Positions 8,794-18,118 are shown, numbered from the stretch's first letter. The stretch is 64,000 nucleotides of DNA from Xanthomonas sp. SI (GCF_014236855.1 NZ_CP051261.1:3162001-3226000); one strand, 5' to 3'. The notes: a model not told the origin generated them from the sequence alone. Made by a program: numbers and translations.

Positions 8794-9333
8794 TCAGCTC
8801 AGGTAGGGAAACGCGTCCACCCTGGCCAGCCAGCCCTTGAGGAACTTGCCGAGTGCGGGCTTGGCATCGACCAGGCGCCGGTAGTAGTCGCGGCGGCCCT
8901 GCTTGTAGCGCGCGTACAGGTCGCGCTGGTCGGCGGCCAGCAGCGCCGCCAGGGTGGTCGCGCCGAACTTGCCGTCCGCGGTCAGTTGCAGCGCCGGCTT
9001 CTGGTCGTTGAGCACGCGCTGCAGCAGCTTGGTCGCGTTGTTGCCGGCGTTGACCTGGAAATCGAACAGGATGTCGGCCAGCGGCTGCAGCGCGATCTCG
9101 TCGCCATGCACCGCGTTCCAGTAGCAGGCCTTGTAGATCACCGCGGCCTGCGTGTCGCTGAGCGCGCGCAGGTTGGCCAGGGTCGGTTCCAGCTGCAGCA
9201 GGCTCTTGGCATACAGCCGGAACGTGCCCAGGGTGATGCCCTTGTTGGTCGCGCCGCCCGGATCCACCGGGTCGTTGACGAAGCCGCCCTCGTGCTTGAG
9301 CAAGGTGGGAAAAAACGTGTTGAAGTCGGCCAT
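8794..9333 (-). CDS. GH108 family muramidase (TtsA/ZliS-like)
   Basis: 179 residues, the typical size of glycoside hydrolase family 108 enzymes that cleave the glycan of peptidoglycan. The catalytic glutamate E15 is in the hallmark HEGGFVNDPVDPGGATNKG. The C-terminal half (about 100-175, with ADGKFGATTLAALLA and KGWLARVDAF) matches the associated peptidoglycan-binding domain. No signal peptide, so export would need another route, as for phage endolysins or Salmonella TtsA, which releases typhoid toxin. It is the first gene of a compact minus-strand run with two DUF2589 genes and membrane proteins, and no phage structural genes are near, so a dedicated envelope or secretion role is more likely than a prophage remnant. 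That role is inference. Confidence 0.9.
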   Translation of the reverse strand: MADFNTFFPTLLKHEGGFVNDPVDPGGATNKGITLGTFRLYAKSLLQLEPTLANLRALSDTQAAVIYKACYWNAVHGDEIALQPLADILFDFQVNAGNNATKLLQRVLNDQKPALQLTADGKFGATTLAALLAADQRDLYARYKQGRRDYYRRLVDAKPALGKFLKGWLARVDAFPYLS

Positions 9334-9606
9334 TGCGATCCTCCGGAAGTGCGCCCGTCAGCGGGCTTGGAGGAAGTGTGGCGAGCGGGCGCATGCGGCG
9401 GGATCGGCAAAAACCCGATACGGCGGCGCACAGAAACTGAGGCTGCACGTCACGACGACGCGGAGCTGCGCGCGTCGCAAAAAGCGCATCGACCGCCATA
9501 CGCAGGCGTGTGTACCGGCACCCGTCAGGCTGGCCGATGAACCGGCGCGCGCGGCCGCGCCACGGCGGCTGCATCCTCACGCCGGCTTCTGGAATAATGC
9601 GCGGCT

Positions 9607-10269
9607 ATGAGCAAAATCGATCAGCTACTGCACAACAACCGCGCCTGGTCCGAGCGGATCAATCGCGAGGATCCGGACTTCTTCGGCCGCCTGTCCAAGC
9701 AGCAGACTCCGGAATACCTGTGGATCGGCTGCTCGGATTCGCGGGTGCCGGCCAACCAGATCATCGACATGGCGCCGGGCGAGGTGTTCGTCCACCGCAA
9801 CATCGCCAACGTGGTCGTGCACACCGACCTCAACTGCCTGTCGGTGATCCAGTTCGCGGTGGAGGTGCTGAAGGTGCGGCACATCCTGGTGGTCGGCCAT
9901 TACGGCTGCGGCGGCGTGCATGCCGGGCTGACCCGCGCGCGCCTGGGCCTGGTCGACAACTGGATCCGCCACGTCACCGACGTGGCCGAAAAGCACGAAG
10001 GCTGCTTGCAGCAGGCCGGCGACCTGAGCCTGCAGCACGCGCGCCTGTGCGAACTCAACGTGCTCGAGCAGGTAGTCAACGTCAGCCGCACCTCGATCGT
10101 GCGCGACGCCTGGGCCGCCGGTCAGGAGCTGACCGTGCACGGCTGGGTCTACAGCCTGCGCGACGGCCGCGTGCACGACCTGGGCATGGGACTGGAGCGG
10201 ATCGAGGACCTGGCGCCGCGTTACGATGCCGCACTGGCGCGGATCTGCCAGGACCGCGAGGATCGCTGA
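9607..10269 (+). CDS. can: Beta-class carbonic anhydrase
   Basis: Zinc enzyme that interconverts CO2 and bicarbonate in the cytoplasm. 220 residues, as in Escherichia coli Can. All active-site residues are present at the same numbering: C42, D44 and R46 in GCSDSRVPA, and H98 and C101 in GHYGCGG. The start at 9607 gives the canonical MSKIDQLL beginning. It lies 45 bp before haaO and may be cotranscribed with the kynurenine genes, though bicarbonate has no direct part in those reactions. Confidence 0.97.
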   Translation: MSKIDQLLHNNRAWSERINREDPDFFGRLSKQQTPEYLWIGCSDSRVPANQIIDMAPGEVFVHRNIANVVVHTDLNCLSVIQFAVEVLKVRHILVVGHYGCGGVHAGLTRARLGLVDNWIRHVTDVAEKHEGCLQQAGDLSLQHARLCELNVLEQVVNVSRTSIVRDAWAAGQELTVHGWVYSLRDGRVHDLGMGLERIEDLAPRYDAALARICQDREDR

Positions 10270-10314
10270 TCCGGTGCCGGCGCCCGCGCCGACGCGACCA
10301 CCCAAGGACACCGC

Positions 10315-10839
10315 ATGCTCCCCGCCCCGCTGAACCTGCACGCCTGGATCGACGAACACCGGCACCTGCTGAAGCCGCCGGTGGGCAACAAGTGCATCTA
10401 CGCCGGCGACTTCATCGTGATGGCGGTCGGCGGGCCGAACGCGCGTTCGGACTTCCACTACGACGAAGGCCCGGAGTGGTTCTACCAGCTCGAAGGCGAG
10501 ATGGTGCTGAGGATCCAGGAAGACGGCGCGGTGCGCGAGATCCCGATCCGCGCCGGCGAGACCTTCCTGCTGCCGCCGAAGGTGCCGCATTCGCCGCAGC
10601 GGGGACCCGATTCGGTGGGCCTGGTGATCGAGCGCCGCCGCCTGCCGCACGAAAACGACGGCCTGCAGTGGTATTGCGAACACTGCAACCACCTGCTGTA
10701 CGAAGAGTACTTCCCGCTACGCAACATCGAGACCGATTTTCCGCCGGTGTTCGCGCGCTTCTACGCCTCCGAGGCGCTGCGCACCTGCGGCCGTTGCGGA
10801 CAGGTGCACCCGGTGCCGGCGCCCGTCGCCGCGCCGTGA
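10315..10839 (+). CDS. haaO: 3-hydroxyanthranilate 3,4-dioxygenase
   Basis: Cupin-fold iron enzyme that opens the ring of 3-hydroxyanthranilate to give the precursor of quinolinate, linking tryptophan breakdown to NAD synthesis. 174 residues. The iron ligands H48, E54 ([16 protein letters not shown]) and H92 ([10 protein letters not shown]) are in place, and the second, rubredoxin-like iron site is complete: C121/C124 (CEHC) and C158/C161 (CGRC). The second site marks the bacterial type. First of four plus-strand genes with an FUSC protein, kynU and kmo. Confidence 0.97.
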   Translation: MLPAPLNLHAWIDEHRHLLKPPVGNKCIYAGDFIVMAVGGPNARSDFHYDEGPEWFYQLEGEMVLRIQEDGAVREIPIRAGETFLLPPKVPHSPQRGPDSVGLVIERRRLPHENDGLQWYCEHCNHLLYEEYFPLRNIETDFPPVFARFYASEALRTCGRCGQVHPVPAPVAAP

Positions 10840-10872
10840 GCGCGCCCTCGCCGACCGTCGCGCCGGGCTGCG

Positions 10873-13008
10873 ATGCTGCATAGCCTGATCGCGCTGAAGC
10901 CGCGCGACGTCCCGCTGCGCGTCGCCCTGCGCAACACCTTCGCGGTGGTCGCCCCGCTCGCCGTGGGCGTGGCCGGCGGCCATGCCGAACTCGGCCTGGC
11001 GATGGCCACCGGCGCGCTGAACACCATGTTCTCCGACCAGCCCGGGCCGTACCGGGCGCGCATGCAGCGCATGCTGATGGCCGCGCTGGCCGCCGGCGGC
11101 GCGGCGCTGCTGGGCATGCTGATCGGCGCGCATACCCCGGCGCTGGCGCTGGCGGCGTTGCTGCTGGGCCTGGGCGGCGGCCTGCTGGTGGCGCTGGGTC
11201 CGGTCGCGGCGCGGGTCGGGCTGACCAGCATGATCCTGCTGGTGGTCAGCGCCGACGTGCGCCTGCCGGCGGCGCAGAGCGTCGGCGTGGCCGCGCTGAT
11301 CTTCGCCGGCGGCGTGCTGCAGATGCTGATGGCGCTGGCCGCCTGGCCGCTGCAGCGCTACCGCCCGGAGCGGTTCGCGCTGGCCGAACTGATGCGGCAG
11401 CTGGCTGGCATCGCCCGCCAGCGGCCGAGCGCGACGTTGGCGCCGCCAGCCACCGAGGCGGTGCTGGAGGCGATGGTGATGCTGCACGGCGAGCACCGTT
11501 CGCGCGGGCTGGCGGTGCAGTCGTTCCGGATCATCGCCGAGCTGTGCGAACGCGCGCGGCTGGAACTGCTGACCCTGACCGACCTGCACGGGCGCCTGGA
11601 CGAAGCCGCCGGCGCGCGGTTGCCGATCGAGCGCGTCCTGGAACGCAGCGCGGTGGTGCTGGACCAGCTCGCCTACGCGCTGGACAACGCCGAAGATCCG
11701 GCCGCGGCGGAGGCATCGATGACCGGCTTCGACGATCTGGCCGAGGTGCTGGCGCAGGCCCAGGCGCAAGCGCAGGACACCCGCGAACGGCGCCTGCTGC
11801 GCATCGCCGCGGCTCGCGCGCAGGGCCTGGGCGGGCAGCTGCGCGCGCTGGTGCGCAACGGCCACTGGGCCAGCAGCCGCGGCGAGATCCAGGCCGAACT
11901 GGCCGAAGCAAGATTGCCGGCGGCACTGCGCCCGCTGGCACCGCTGCAGACCCTGCGCGCCAACCTCGGCTTCTCCTCGGTCGCGTTCCGGCACGCCTTG
12001 CGCTGCGGCGTGTGCCTGAGCCTGGCGGTGCTGTTCGAGCGCTGGCAGGCGATCCCGCACGGCTACTGGATCCCGATGACCACCGCGATCGTGCTCAAGC
12101 CGGATTTCGGCGGCACCCTCAGCTTCGGCGCGCTGCGCGTGGCCGGCACCTTCGCCGGACTGGTGCTGGCCACCGTACTGGCCCACTTCACGATGGATGG
12201 CGTGGTGGTGCGGCTGCTGTTGCTGACCGTGTTCTGCCTGGGCTTCCGCCTGCTGACCCAGGTCAACTACGGCCTCGGCGTGGCCTCGCTGACCGGCATG
12301 CTGGTGTTGCTGCTGTCGTTCGAGGGCATGGCCCCGGGCGAGGCGATCGGCGAACGCATCCAGGCCACCGTGCTCGGCAGCGCGCTGGCGCTGGTCGCCT
12401 ACGCGCTGTGGCCGACCTGGGAGCGGCGGCATATCCGCGCCACCCTGGCGCAGCTGTTGCTCGCGTATCGCGACCACCTCGCCGCACTGCTCGAAGGCCG
12501 CCTGCAGGCGCTGCCGGAGACCCGCGCCGCGTCGCGCACCGCGCGCACCAACGTGCAGGCCTCGATCGAGCGCCTGCGCGGCGAGCCGCGGCGCAAGCGC
12601 AACCTGCGCGAACTGAAGCTTGCCGAATCGGTGCTGGCCAACGGCAACCGCCTGATTCGCGCCTCGCTGGCGCTGGAAGCGGTGCTGCGCGACAGCCCAT
12701 CGCTGCCGCCGCTGCCGGAGCTGGAACAGTTCCGGGGCCAGGCGCATGCGGCGCTGACGCAACTGGCCGACAGCCTGCGCAGCGGCACCCCGCCGCCGCA
12801 GGCGACCTTGCGCAACGACGAACGACGCCTGGCCGAGGCGCTGGCCGCGCATCTGCAGGAGGCCAACGACGGCTCGGCGCTGGCCGCGCTGGCCGACACC
12901 GGCGACCGCGTCGCCGACAGCGTCGGCACCCTCACCCACCTGTTGCGCAGCGCCATGCTGCCGGCCACCGCCACGGTCGCCGACGAAGCGCTGCGCCGCG
13001 ACCGGTAG
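10873..13008 (+). CDS. FUSC/YccS-family inner-membrane protein
   Basis: 711-residue membrane protein of the fusaric-acid-resistance-like (FUSC, YccS/YhfK) group, some of which export aromatic acids. Two membrane blocks are visible, each of several helices: about 20-160 (including ALLLGLGGGLLVALGPVAA) and about 370-510 (after HALRCGVCLSLAVLFERW, with GYWIPMTTAIVLKPDFGGT, a family landmark). Between and after them are long soluble, helical domains rich in Leu, Ala and Arg. The position between haaO and kynU is suggestive: it could export a kynurenine-pathway intermediate or relieve aromatic acid stress, but substrate is unknown. The start at 10873 is 34 bp after haaO. Confidence 0.88.
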   Translation: MLHSLIALKPRDVPLRVALRNTFAVVAPLAVGVAGGHAELGLAMATGALNTMFSDQPGPYRARMQRMLMAALAAGGAALLGMLIGAHTPALALAALLLGLGGGLLVALGPVAARVGLTSMILLVVSADVRLPAAQSVGVAALIFAGGVLQMLMALAAWPLQRYRPERFALAELMRQLAGIARQRPSATLAPPATEAVLEAMVMLHGEHRSRGLAVQSFRIIAELCERARLELLTLTDLHGRLDEAAGARLPIERVLERSAVVLDQLAYALDNAEDPAAAEASMTGFDDLAEVLAQAQAQAQDTRERRLLRIAAARAQGLGGQLRALVRNGHWASSRGEIQAELAEARLPAALRPLAPLQTLRANLGFSSVAFRHALRCGVCLSLAVLFERWQAIPHGYWIPMTTAIVLKPDFGGTLSFGALRVAGTFAGLVLATVLAHFTMDGVVVRLLLLTVFCLGFRLLTQVNYGLGVASLTGMLVLLLSFEGMAPGEAIGERIQATVLGSALALVAYALWPTWERRHIRATLAQLLLAYRDHLAALLEGRLQALPETRAASRTARTNVQASIERLRGEPRRKRNLRELKLAESVLANGNRLIRASLALEAVLRDSPSLPPLPELEQFRGQAHAALTQLADSLRSGTPPPQATLRNDERRLAEALAAHLQEANDGSALAALADTGDRVADSVGTLTHLLRSAMLPATATVADEALRRDR

Positions 13009-13038
13009 ACTGTGCCCTCGTCCTGTCACCCACTGCCG

Positions 13039-14310
13039 ATGAACGAGATCCTGACCCGCAACCACGCCACCGCGCTCGACGCCGCCGACCCGCTGCGCGA
13101 GTTGCGCCGCGAATTCCTGTTCCCGCAGCACCAGGGCGCCGACCAGGCCTACTTCGTCGGCAATTCGCTCGGCCTGCAGCCGCGCGGCGCGCGCGCCGCG
13201 GTGCAGGAGGTGCTGGACAAATGGTCGACGCTGGCGGTGGAAGGCCACTTCACCGGCGACACGCAGTGGATGACCTACCACGAGCTGCTGGCCGCGCCGC
13301 TGGCGCAGCTGGTCGGCGCGCTGCCGCACGAAGTGGTGGCGATGAACACGCTGACGGTGAACCTGCACCTGCTGATGGTCAGCTTCTACCGCCCCACCCG
13401 CGAGCGCCCGGCGATCCTGATCGAGGCCGGCGCGTTCCCCTCCGACCAGCATGCGCTGGCCTCGCAGATCCGCTTCCATGGCTTCGATCCGGCCACCGAG
13501 CTGATCGAAGTGCAGCCCGACGGCGCCGACGGCACCGTGTCGCTGGCCGCGATCGAGCGCGCCATTGGCGAACACGGCCCGCGCCTGGCGCTGGTGCTGT
13601 GGCCGGGCGTGCAGTACCGCACCGGGCAGGCCTTCGACCTGGACGCGGTGGCGCGGCTGGCGCGCGCGGCCGGCGCCGCGGTCGGTTTCGATCTGGCGCA
13701 TGCGGTCGGCAACATCCCGTTGACCCTGCACGACACCGCGCCCGATTTCGCGGTGTGGTGCCACTACAAGTACCTCAATGCCGGCCCCGGCGCGGTCGCC
13801 GGCGCCTTCGTGCACGAGCGCCACGGCCACGGCGATACGCCGCGCTTCGCCGGCTGGTGGGGCCACGACAAGCGCACCCGCTTCCAGATGCGCCCGGAGT
13901 TCGTCGCCGCGCCCGGCGCCGACGGCTGGCAGCTGAGCAATCCGCCGATCCTGAGCATGGCGCCGCTGCGCGCCTCGCTGCAGCTGTTCGAACGCGCCGG
14001 GCTGCCGGCGCTGCGGCGCAAGTCGCTGCAGCTCACCGGCTATCTGGAAACGCTGATCCGCGCGCGCCTGGCCGAGACCCTGCAGATCGTCACCCCGGCC
14101 GACCCGGCGCAGCGCGGCTGCCAGCTGTCGCTGCGCGTGATCGGCGGGCGCGAACGCGGCCGTGCGCTGTTCGAGTACCTGCAATCGGTCGGCGTGCTCG
14201 GCGACTGGCGCGAGCCGGACGTGATCCGGATCAGCCCGGTACCGCTGTACACCCGCTATCGCGATGTCTACCGCTTCGTCGAGGAAGCGGAAACCTGGGC
14301 CGGCGTCTGA
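13039..14310 (+). CDS. kynU: Kynureninase
   Basis: PLP-dependent hydrolase that splits 3-hydroxykynurenine into 3-hydroxyanthranilate and alanine. 423 residues, normal for the family. The PLP-binding lysine K244 is in WCHYKYLNAGPG, after the cofactor-contacting GFDLAHAVGN; N-terminal FVGNSLGL is also conserved. ATG 13039 is taken because upstream in-frame ATG 13012 begins only three bases past the FUSC stop and adds a short Cys/His/Pro leader; MNEILTRNHA is a natural start. kmo follows after 34 bp. Confidence 0.96.
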   Translation: MNEILTRNHATALDAADPLRELRREFLFPQHQGADQAYFVGNSLGLQPRGARAAVQEVLDKWSTLAVEGHFTGDTQWMTYHELLAAPLAQLVGALPHEVVAMNTLTVNLHLLMVSFYRPTRERPAILIEAGAFPSDQHALASQIRFHGFDPATELIEVQPDGADGTVSLAAIERAIGEHGPRLALVLWPGVQYRTGQAFDLDAVARLARAAGAAVGFDLAHAVGNIPLTLHDTAPDFAVWCHYKYLNAGPGAVAGAFVHERHGHGDTPRFAGWWGHDKRTRFQMRPEFVAAPGADGWQLSNPPILSMAPLRASLQLFERAGLPALRRKSLQLTGYLETLIRARLAETLQIVTPADPAQRGCQLSLRVIGGRERGRALFEYLQSVGVLGDWREPDVIRISPVPLYTRYRDVYRFVEEAETWAGV

Positions 14311-14344
14311 GCCGCCCCCTCCTGCGCGGCCGCGGCCGCGCGTC

Positions 14345-15724
14345 ATGCCGGACTTTTCCTTGAGCGCCTCCCCCCGCAGCATCACCCTGATCGGCGCCGG
14401 CCTGGCCGGTTCCCTGCTCGCCATCCTGCTCTCGCGCCAGGGCTGGCGCGTCACCGTGTACGAACGCCGCGGCGATCCGCGCATCCAGGACTACGAGCGC
14501 GGCCGCTCGATCAACCTGGCGCTGGCCGAGCGCGGCCTGCATGCGCTGCGCCAGGCCGGCGCCGATGCCGCGGTGATGGCCAAGGCGGTGATGATGCGCG
14601 GGCGCATGGTGCATTTCGCCGATGGCCGCCAGCAGCTGCAGCGCTACGGCCGCGACGACAGCGAAGTGATCTGGTCGGTGCACCGCAACGACCTCAACAT
14701 CACCCTGCTGCAGCTGGCCGAACAGGCCGGCGCGCAGATCCACTTCTACCGGCGCCTGCACACGGTGGACTTCGACGCCGGCTACGCGCGCTTCATCGAC
14801 GACCGCGACGACCAGCCGCACGACATCCGCTTCCGCAGCATGATCGGCGCCGACGGCGCCGGCTCGGCGCTGCGCGCGGCGATGCAGCGCAAGTCGCCGA
14901 TGGCCGAGCACACCGAGTTCCTGGACCATTCGTACAAGGAACTGGAGATTCCGCCCAACGCCGACGGCAGCTTCCGCATCGAGGCCAACGCGCTGCACAT
15001 CTGGCCGCGCGGGCACTACATGTGCATCGCCCTGCCCAACGACGAAGGCACCTTCACCGTCACCCTGTTCCTGCCGAACGAAGGCGAGCCCAGTTTCGCC
15101 ACCACCCGCAGCGGCGATGAAGCCCTGGCGTTGTTCCAACGCGACTTCGCCGATGCGCTGCCGCTGATGCCGCAACTGGCCGAACATTGGGAACAGCACC
15201 CGCCGGGCCTGCTCGGCACGCTGCGCCTGGAACGCTGGCACCTGGACGGGCGCGCGGTGCTGCTCGGCGATGCCGCGCATGCGATGGTGCCGTTCCACGG
15301 CCAGGGCATGAACTGCGCGTTCGAGGATTGCGTGGCCCTGGCCGCGCACCTGCAGCGCGAGCCGGACCTGGGCCGCGCCTACGCCGCGTTCGAGGCCGAG
15401 CGCAAACCCAATGCCAGCGCGATCCAGCAGATGGCGCTGGAGAACTACATCGAGATGCGCGACCGCGTCGGCGATGCCGGCTTCCTGCTGCAGCGCGAGC
15501 TGGAGCAGGCGCTGCAGGAGCGCCACCCGACCCGCTTCGTGCCGCACTACACCATGGTCACCTTCCTGCGCACGCCGTATGCGTTGGCGTTGGAGCGCAG
15601 CGAGATCCAGCGCCAGATCCTGGTGCAGGCCACGCAGGGCCACAGCGACCTGTCGCGGATCGACTGGGCCTGGCTGGAACGCACGGTGCACGAACGCCTG
15701 ACGCCGCTGGACGGCGCGCATTGA
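14345..15724 (+). CDS. kmo: Kynurenine 3-monooxygenase
   Basis: FAD-dependent aromatic hydroxylase that makes 3-hydroxykynurenine from kynurenine. 459 residues. The N-terminal dinucleotide fold is ITLIGAGLAGSLLA (about 13-26); the RGRSINLALAERG segment is typical of KMO; the second FAD motif is LGDAAHAMVPFHGQGMN (about 305-320). ATG 14345 is used although the frame is open upstream inside kynU. With kynU and haaO it gives three consecutive steps to the quinolinate precursor; tryptophan dioxygenase, formamidase and nadC are not in this window. The gene ends just before a family A palindrome that may stop transcription. Confidence 0.96.
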   Translation: MPDFSLSASPRSITLIGAGLAGSLLAILLSRQGWRVTVYERRGDPRIQDYERGRSINLALAERGLHALRQAGADAAVMAKAVMMRGRMVHFADGRQQLQRYGRDDSEVIWSVHRNDLNITLLQLAEQAGAQIHFYRRLHTVDFDAGYARFIDDRDDQPHDIRFRSMIGADGAGSALRAAMQRKSPMAEHTEFLDHSYKELEIPPNADGSFRIEANALHIWPRGHYMCIALPNDEGTFTVTLFLPNEGEPSFATTRSGDEALALFQRDFADALPLMPQLAEHWEQHPPGLLGTLRLERWHLDGRAVLLGDAAHAMVPFHGQGMNCAFEDCVALAAHLQREPDLGRAYAAFEAERKPNASAIQQMALENYIEMRDRVGDAGFLLQRELEQALQERHPTRFVPHYTMVTFLRTPYALALERSEIQRQILVQATQGHSDLSRIDWAWLERTVHERLTPLDGAH

Positions 15725-15741
15725 GGCGATCTGCCTTACCC

Positions 15742-15809
15742 TGTAGGAGCGGCTTCAGCCGCGACCGGCATTACCGATAAAGCCTGTCGCGGTTAAAACC
15801 GCTCCTACA
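15742..15809. repeat. Family A palindromic repeat pair after kmo
   Basis: GTAGGAGCGGCTTCAGCCGC at 15743 is answered by its near-inverse ending CCGCTCCTAC at 15808, separated by about 20 bases, so the RNA can fold into a long hairpin. The same arms appear after the DUF2461 gene and twice near 51.8 kb. Each arm is itself imperfectly palindromic (GCGGCTTCAGCCGC). This is a REP/BIME-like unit; a role as a weak terminator or mRNA 3' end is inference. Confidence 0.88.
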
Positions 15810-15885
15810 CAAGCCGGCCCATGCGTAACGCAAGCGGCGACGCAGCCGCGGCCGATGCTCTGCCACCACACACCGCCAATCTCCC

Positions 15886-17325
15886 ATGCCCGACAGCTTT
15901 CTCTTCTACGACCTGGAAACCTTCGGTGCCGATCCGCGGCGCACGCGCATCGCCCAGTTCGCGGCGGTGCGTACCGATGCGGCGCTGAACGTGGTCGAGG
16001 AGCCGGTAAGCTTCTTCGTGCAGCCGGCCGACGACCTGCTGCCTTCGCCGATCGCCACGTTGATCACCGGCATCACCCCGCAGCAGGCGCTGCGCGACGG
16101 GGTCAACGAGGCCGATGCGTTCGCGCGCATCGCCGAGCAGATGGCGCGGCCGCAGACCTGCACGCTGGGCTACAACTCGCTGCGCTTCGACGACGAGTTC
16201 GTGCGCCACGGCCTGTTCCGCAATTTCCACGATCCGTACGAGCGCGAGTGGCGCGGCGGCAATTCGCGCTGGGACCTGCTGGACATGCTGCGGCTGATGC
16301 ACGCGCTGCGCCCGGACGGCGTGGTCTGGCCGCAGCGCGACGACGGCGCCACCTCGTTCAAGCTGGAGCAGCTGGCGCTGGCCAACGGCGTGCGCGACGG
16401 CGACGCGCACGAGGCGCTGTCCGACGTCTACGCCACCATCGGCATGGCGCGGCTGTTCCGCGAGCGGCAGCCGCGGCTGTGGGACTACGCGCTGAAACTG
16501 CGCGACAAGCGCTTCTGCGGCGGCCTGCTCGACGTGGTGGCGATGCAGCCGGTGCTGCACGTGTCGATGCGCTATCCGGCCGCACGCCTGTGCGCGGCGC
16601 CGGTGCTGCCGCTGGCGCGGCATCCGCGGATCGACAGCCGGGTGCTGGTGTTCGACCTGGAAGGCGATGTCGAGCCGCTGCTGCGCTACACCCCGGAGCA
16701 GATCGCCGACCGCCTGTACACGCCGCAGGCCGACCTGCCCGAGGGCGAGCAGCGCATTCCGTTGAAGGAAGTGCATCTGAACAAGGCGCCGGCGCTGGTC
16801 GCCTGGTCGCATCTGCGCGATCCGGATTTCGCCCGCCTGCAGCTCGACCCGGCGCAGATCCTGGCCAAGGCCGCGCGCCTGCGCGAGGCCGGGCCGGAGT
16901 TGGCCGAAAAGGTTCGCCGCGTGTTCGGCAACGAGCGCGCATCGGCCCCGGCCGACGTGGACGCCTCGCTGTACGACGGCTTCCTGGCCGACACCGACAA
17001 GCGCGCGATGGCGCAGGTGCGCGCGACCCCGCCGGCACAGCTGGCGCCGCTGGAAGCCGGCTTCCGCGATCCGCGCCTGCCCGAACTGCTGTTCCGCTAC
17101 CGCGCGCGCAACTGGCCGCAGACGCTGTCCATCGCCGAACAGAGCCGCTGGGACGACTACCGGCGCCAGCGCCTGCACGGCGACAGCGGCCTGGCGGAAC
17201 TGGGCTTCGACGGCTACTACGCGCAGCTCGCCGATTTACGTCTGGCTCACTCCGATGATGCTACCAAGCAAGCCCTGCTCGATCAGCTGGCCGCTTGGGG
17301 CCAGGACCTGCAACGCACCCTATGA
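15886..17325 (+). CDS. sbcB: Exodeoxyribonuclease I
   Basis: 3'-to-5' single-strand DNA exonuclease of the DEDDh group, used in recombination and mismatch repair. 479 residues, close to the 475 of Escherichia coli ExoI. Catalytic acids D9 and E11 are in YDLETFG, and the DEDDh signature H175...D180 in DAHEALSDVYATIGMARLF. The SH3-like and C-terminal helical regions follow, with conserved HLNKAP near 301. Its stop overlaps the start of the DUF2461 gene (ATGA at 17322-17325). Confidence 0.96.
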   Translation: MPDSFLFYDLETFGADPRRTRIAQFAAVRTDAALNVVEEPVSFFVQPADDLLPSPIATLITGITPQQALRDGVNEADAFARIAEQMARPQTCTLGYNSLRFDDEFVRHGLFRNFHDPYEREWRGGNSRWDLLDMLRLMHALRPDGVVWPQRDDGATSFKLEQLALANGVRDGDAHEALSDVYATIGMARLFRERQPRLWDYALKLRDKRFCGGLLDVVAMQPVLHVSMRYPAARLCAAPVLPLARHPRIDSRVLVFDLEGDVEPLLRYTPEQIADRLYTPQADLPEGEQRIPLKEVHLNKAPALVAWSHLRDPDFARLQLDPAQILAKAARLREAGPELAEKVRRVFGNERASAPADVDASLYDGFLADTDKRAMAQVRATPPAQLAPLEAGFRDPRLPELLFRYRARNWPQTLSIAEQSRWDDYRRQRLHGDSGLAELGFDGYYAQLADLRLAHSDDATKQALLDQLAAWGQDLQRTL

Positions 17326-18008
17326 CCCCTTATTTCAGTGACGCCAGCTTCAAGTTCCTGCGTGCCCTGGCGCGGCACAACGACAAGGCCTGGTTCAACG
17401 ACAACCGGCACAAGTACGAGGAGCACGTGCGCCAGCCGTTCCTGCGCCTGATCACCGACCTGCAGCCGGACCTGGCCGAGGTCAGCGAACATTTCCGCTC
17501 CGACCCGCGTGGGGTCGGCGGCTCGCTGTTCCGCATCCATCGCGACGCGCGCTTCTCCCACGACAAGTCGCCGTACAAGACCTGGCAGGGCGCGCGCCTG
17601 TTCCACGAGCGGCGCAAACAGGTGCCGGCGCCGTCGTTCTACATCCATCTGCAGCCGGGCGAGAGCTTCGTCGGCGCCGGCCTGTGGCATCCGGAACCGG
17701 ACACGCAGCGCAAGGTGCGCCAGTTCATCTTCGACAACCCAGGCAGCTGGAAAGCCGCCGCGCACGCACCGAAGCTGCGCCGCCGCTTCGATTTCGAGGC
17801 CACGGAAATGCTGGTGCGGCCACCACGCGGCTTCCCCGCCGAGTTCGAGTTCATCGACGACCTCAAGCACAAGAACTGGGTGTTCTGGCGCCAGCTCGAC
17901 GACGCCACCATGACCGGGCCGAAGCTGCGCTCGCTGGTGGCGGCCGACCTGCAGACGCTGGCCCCGTTTGTGGACTACCTGTGCGCGGCGCTGGATCTGG
18001 AATTCTGA
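17322..18008 (+). CDS. DUF2461 (TIGR02453) family protein
   Basis: 228 residues. It matches the DUF2461 family by FSDASFKFLRALARHNDKAWFNDNR at the start, the FRIHRDARFSHDKSPYKT block near residue 65-85 and GAGLWHPEPDTQRKVR. No export signal; function of the family is not established. Translationally coupled to sbcB by the ATGA overlap. A family A palindrome lies 17 bp after the stop. Confidence 0.88.
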   Translation: MTPYFSDASFKFLRALARHNDKAWFNDNRHKYEEHVRQPFLRLITDLQPDLAEVSEHFRSDPRGVGGSLFRIHRDARFSHDKSPYKTWQGARLFHERRKQVPAPSFYIHLQPGESFVGAGLWHPEPDTQRKVRQFIFDNPGSWKAAAHAPKLRRRFDFEATEMLVRPPRGFPAEFEFIDDLKHKNWVFWRQLDDATMTGPKLRSLVAADLQTLAPFVDYLCAALDLEF

Positions 18009-18024
18009 GGATGGCCTTGCTTCC

Positions 18025-18091
18025 TGTAGGAGCGGCTTCAGCCGCGACAGGCATTATCGGTAAAGCCGTCGCGGCTGAAGCCGCTCCTACA
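18025..18091. repeat. Family A palindromic repeat pair
   Basis: TGTAGGAGCGGCTTCAGCCG from 18025 and its inverse ending CCGCTCCTACA at 18091 flank a 20-base loop. It is almost the same unit as the one after kmo, including the GCATTA/GGTAAAGCC loop. It lies between the DUF2461 stop and the DUF2939 start. Confidence 0.88.
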
Positions 18092-18118
18092 AAAGCTTGC
18101 TACCCAACGAGGCACACA

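Noticed and set aside
8794..9333. GH108 gene as a prophage remnant
   Set aside because: No integrase, capsid, tail, holin or spanin genes nearby, and it is in tight order with DUF2589 and envelope genes; not excluded for an ancient origin.
10717..14484. 1255-codon minus-strand frame opposite the FUSC and kynU genes
   Set aside because: Arg/Gln/Ala-rich composition with no motif, antisense to recognised enzymes.
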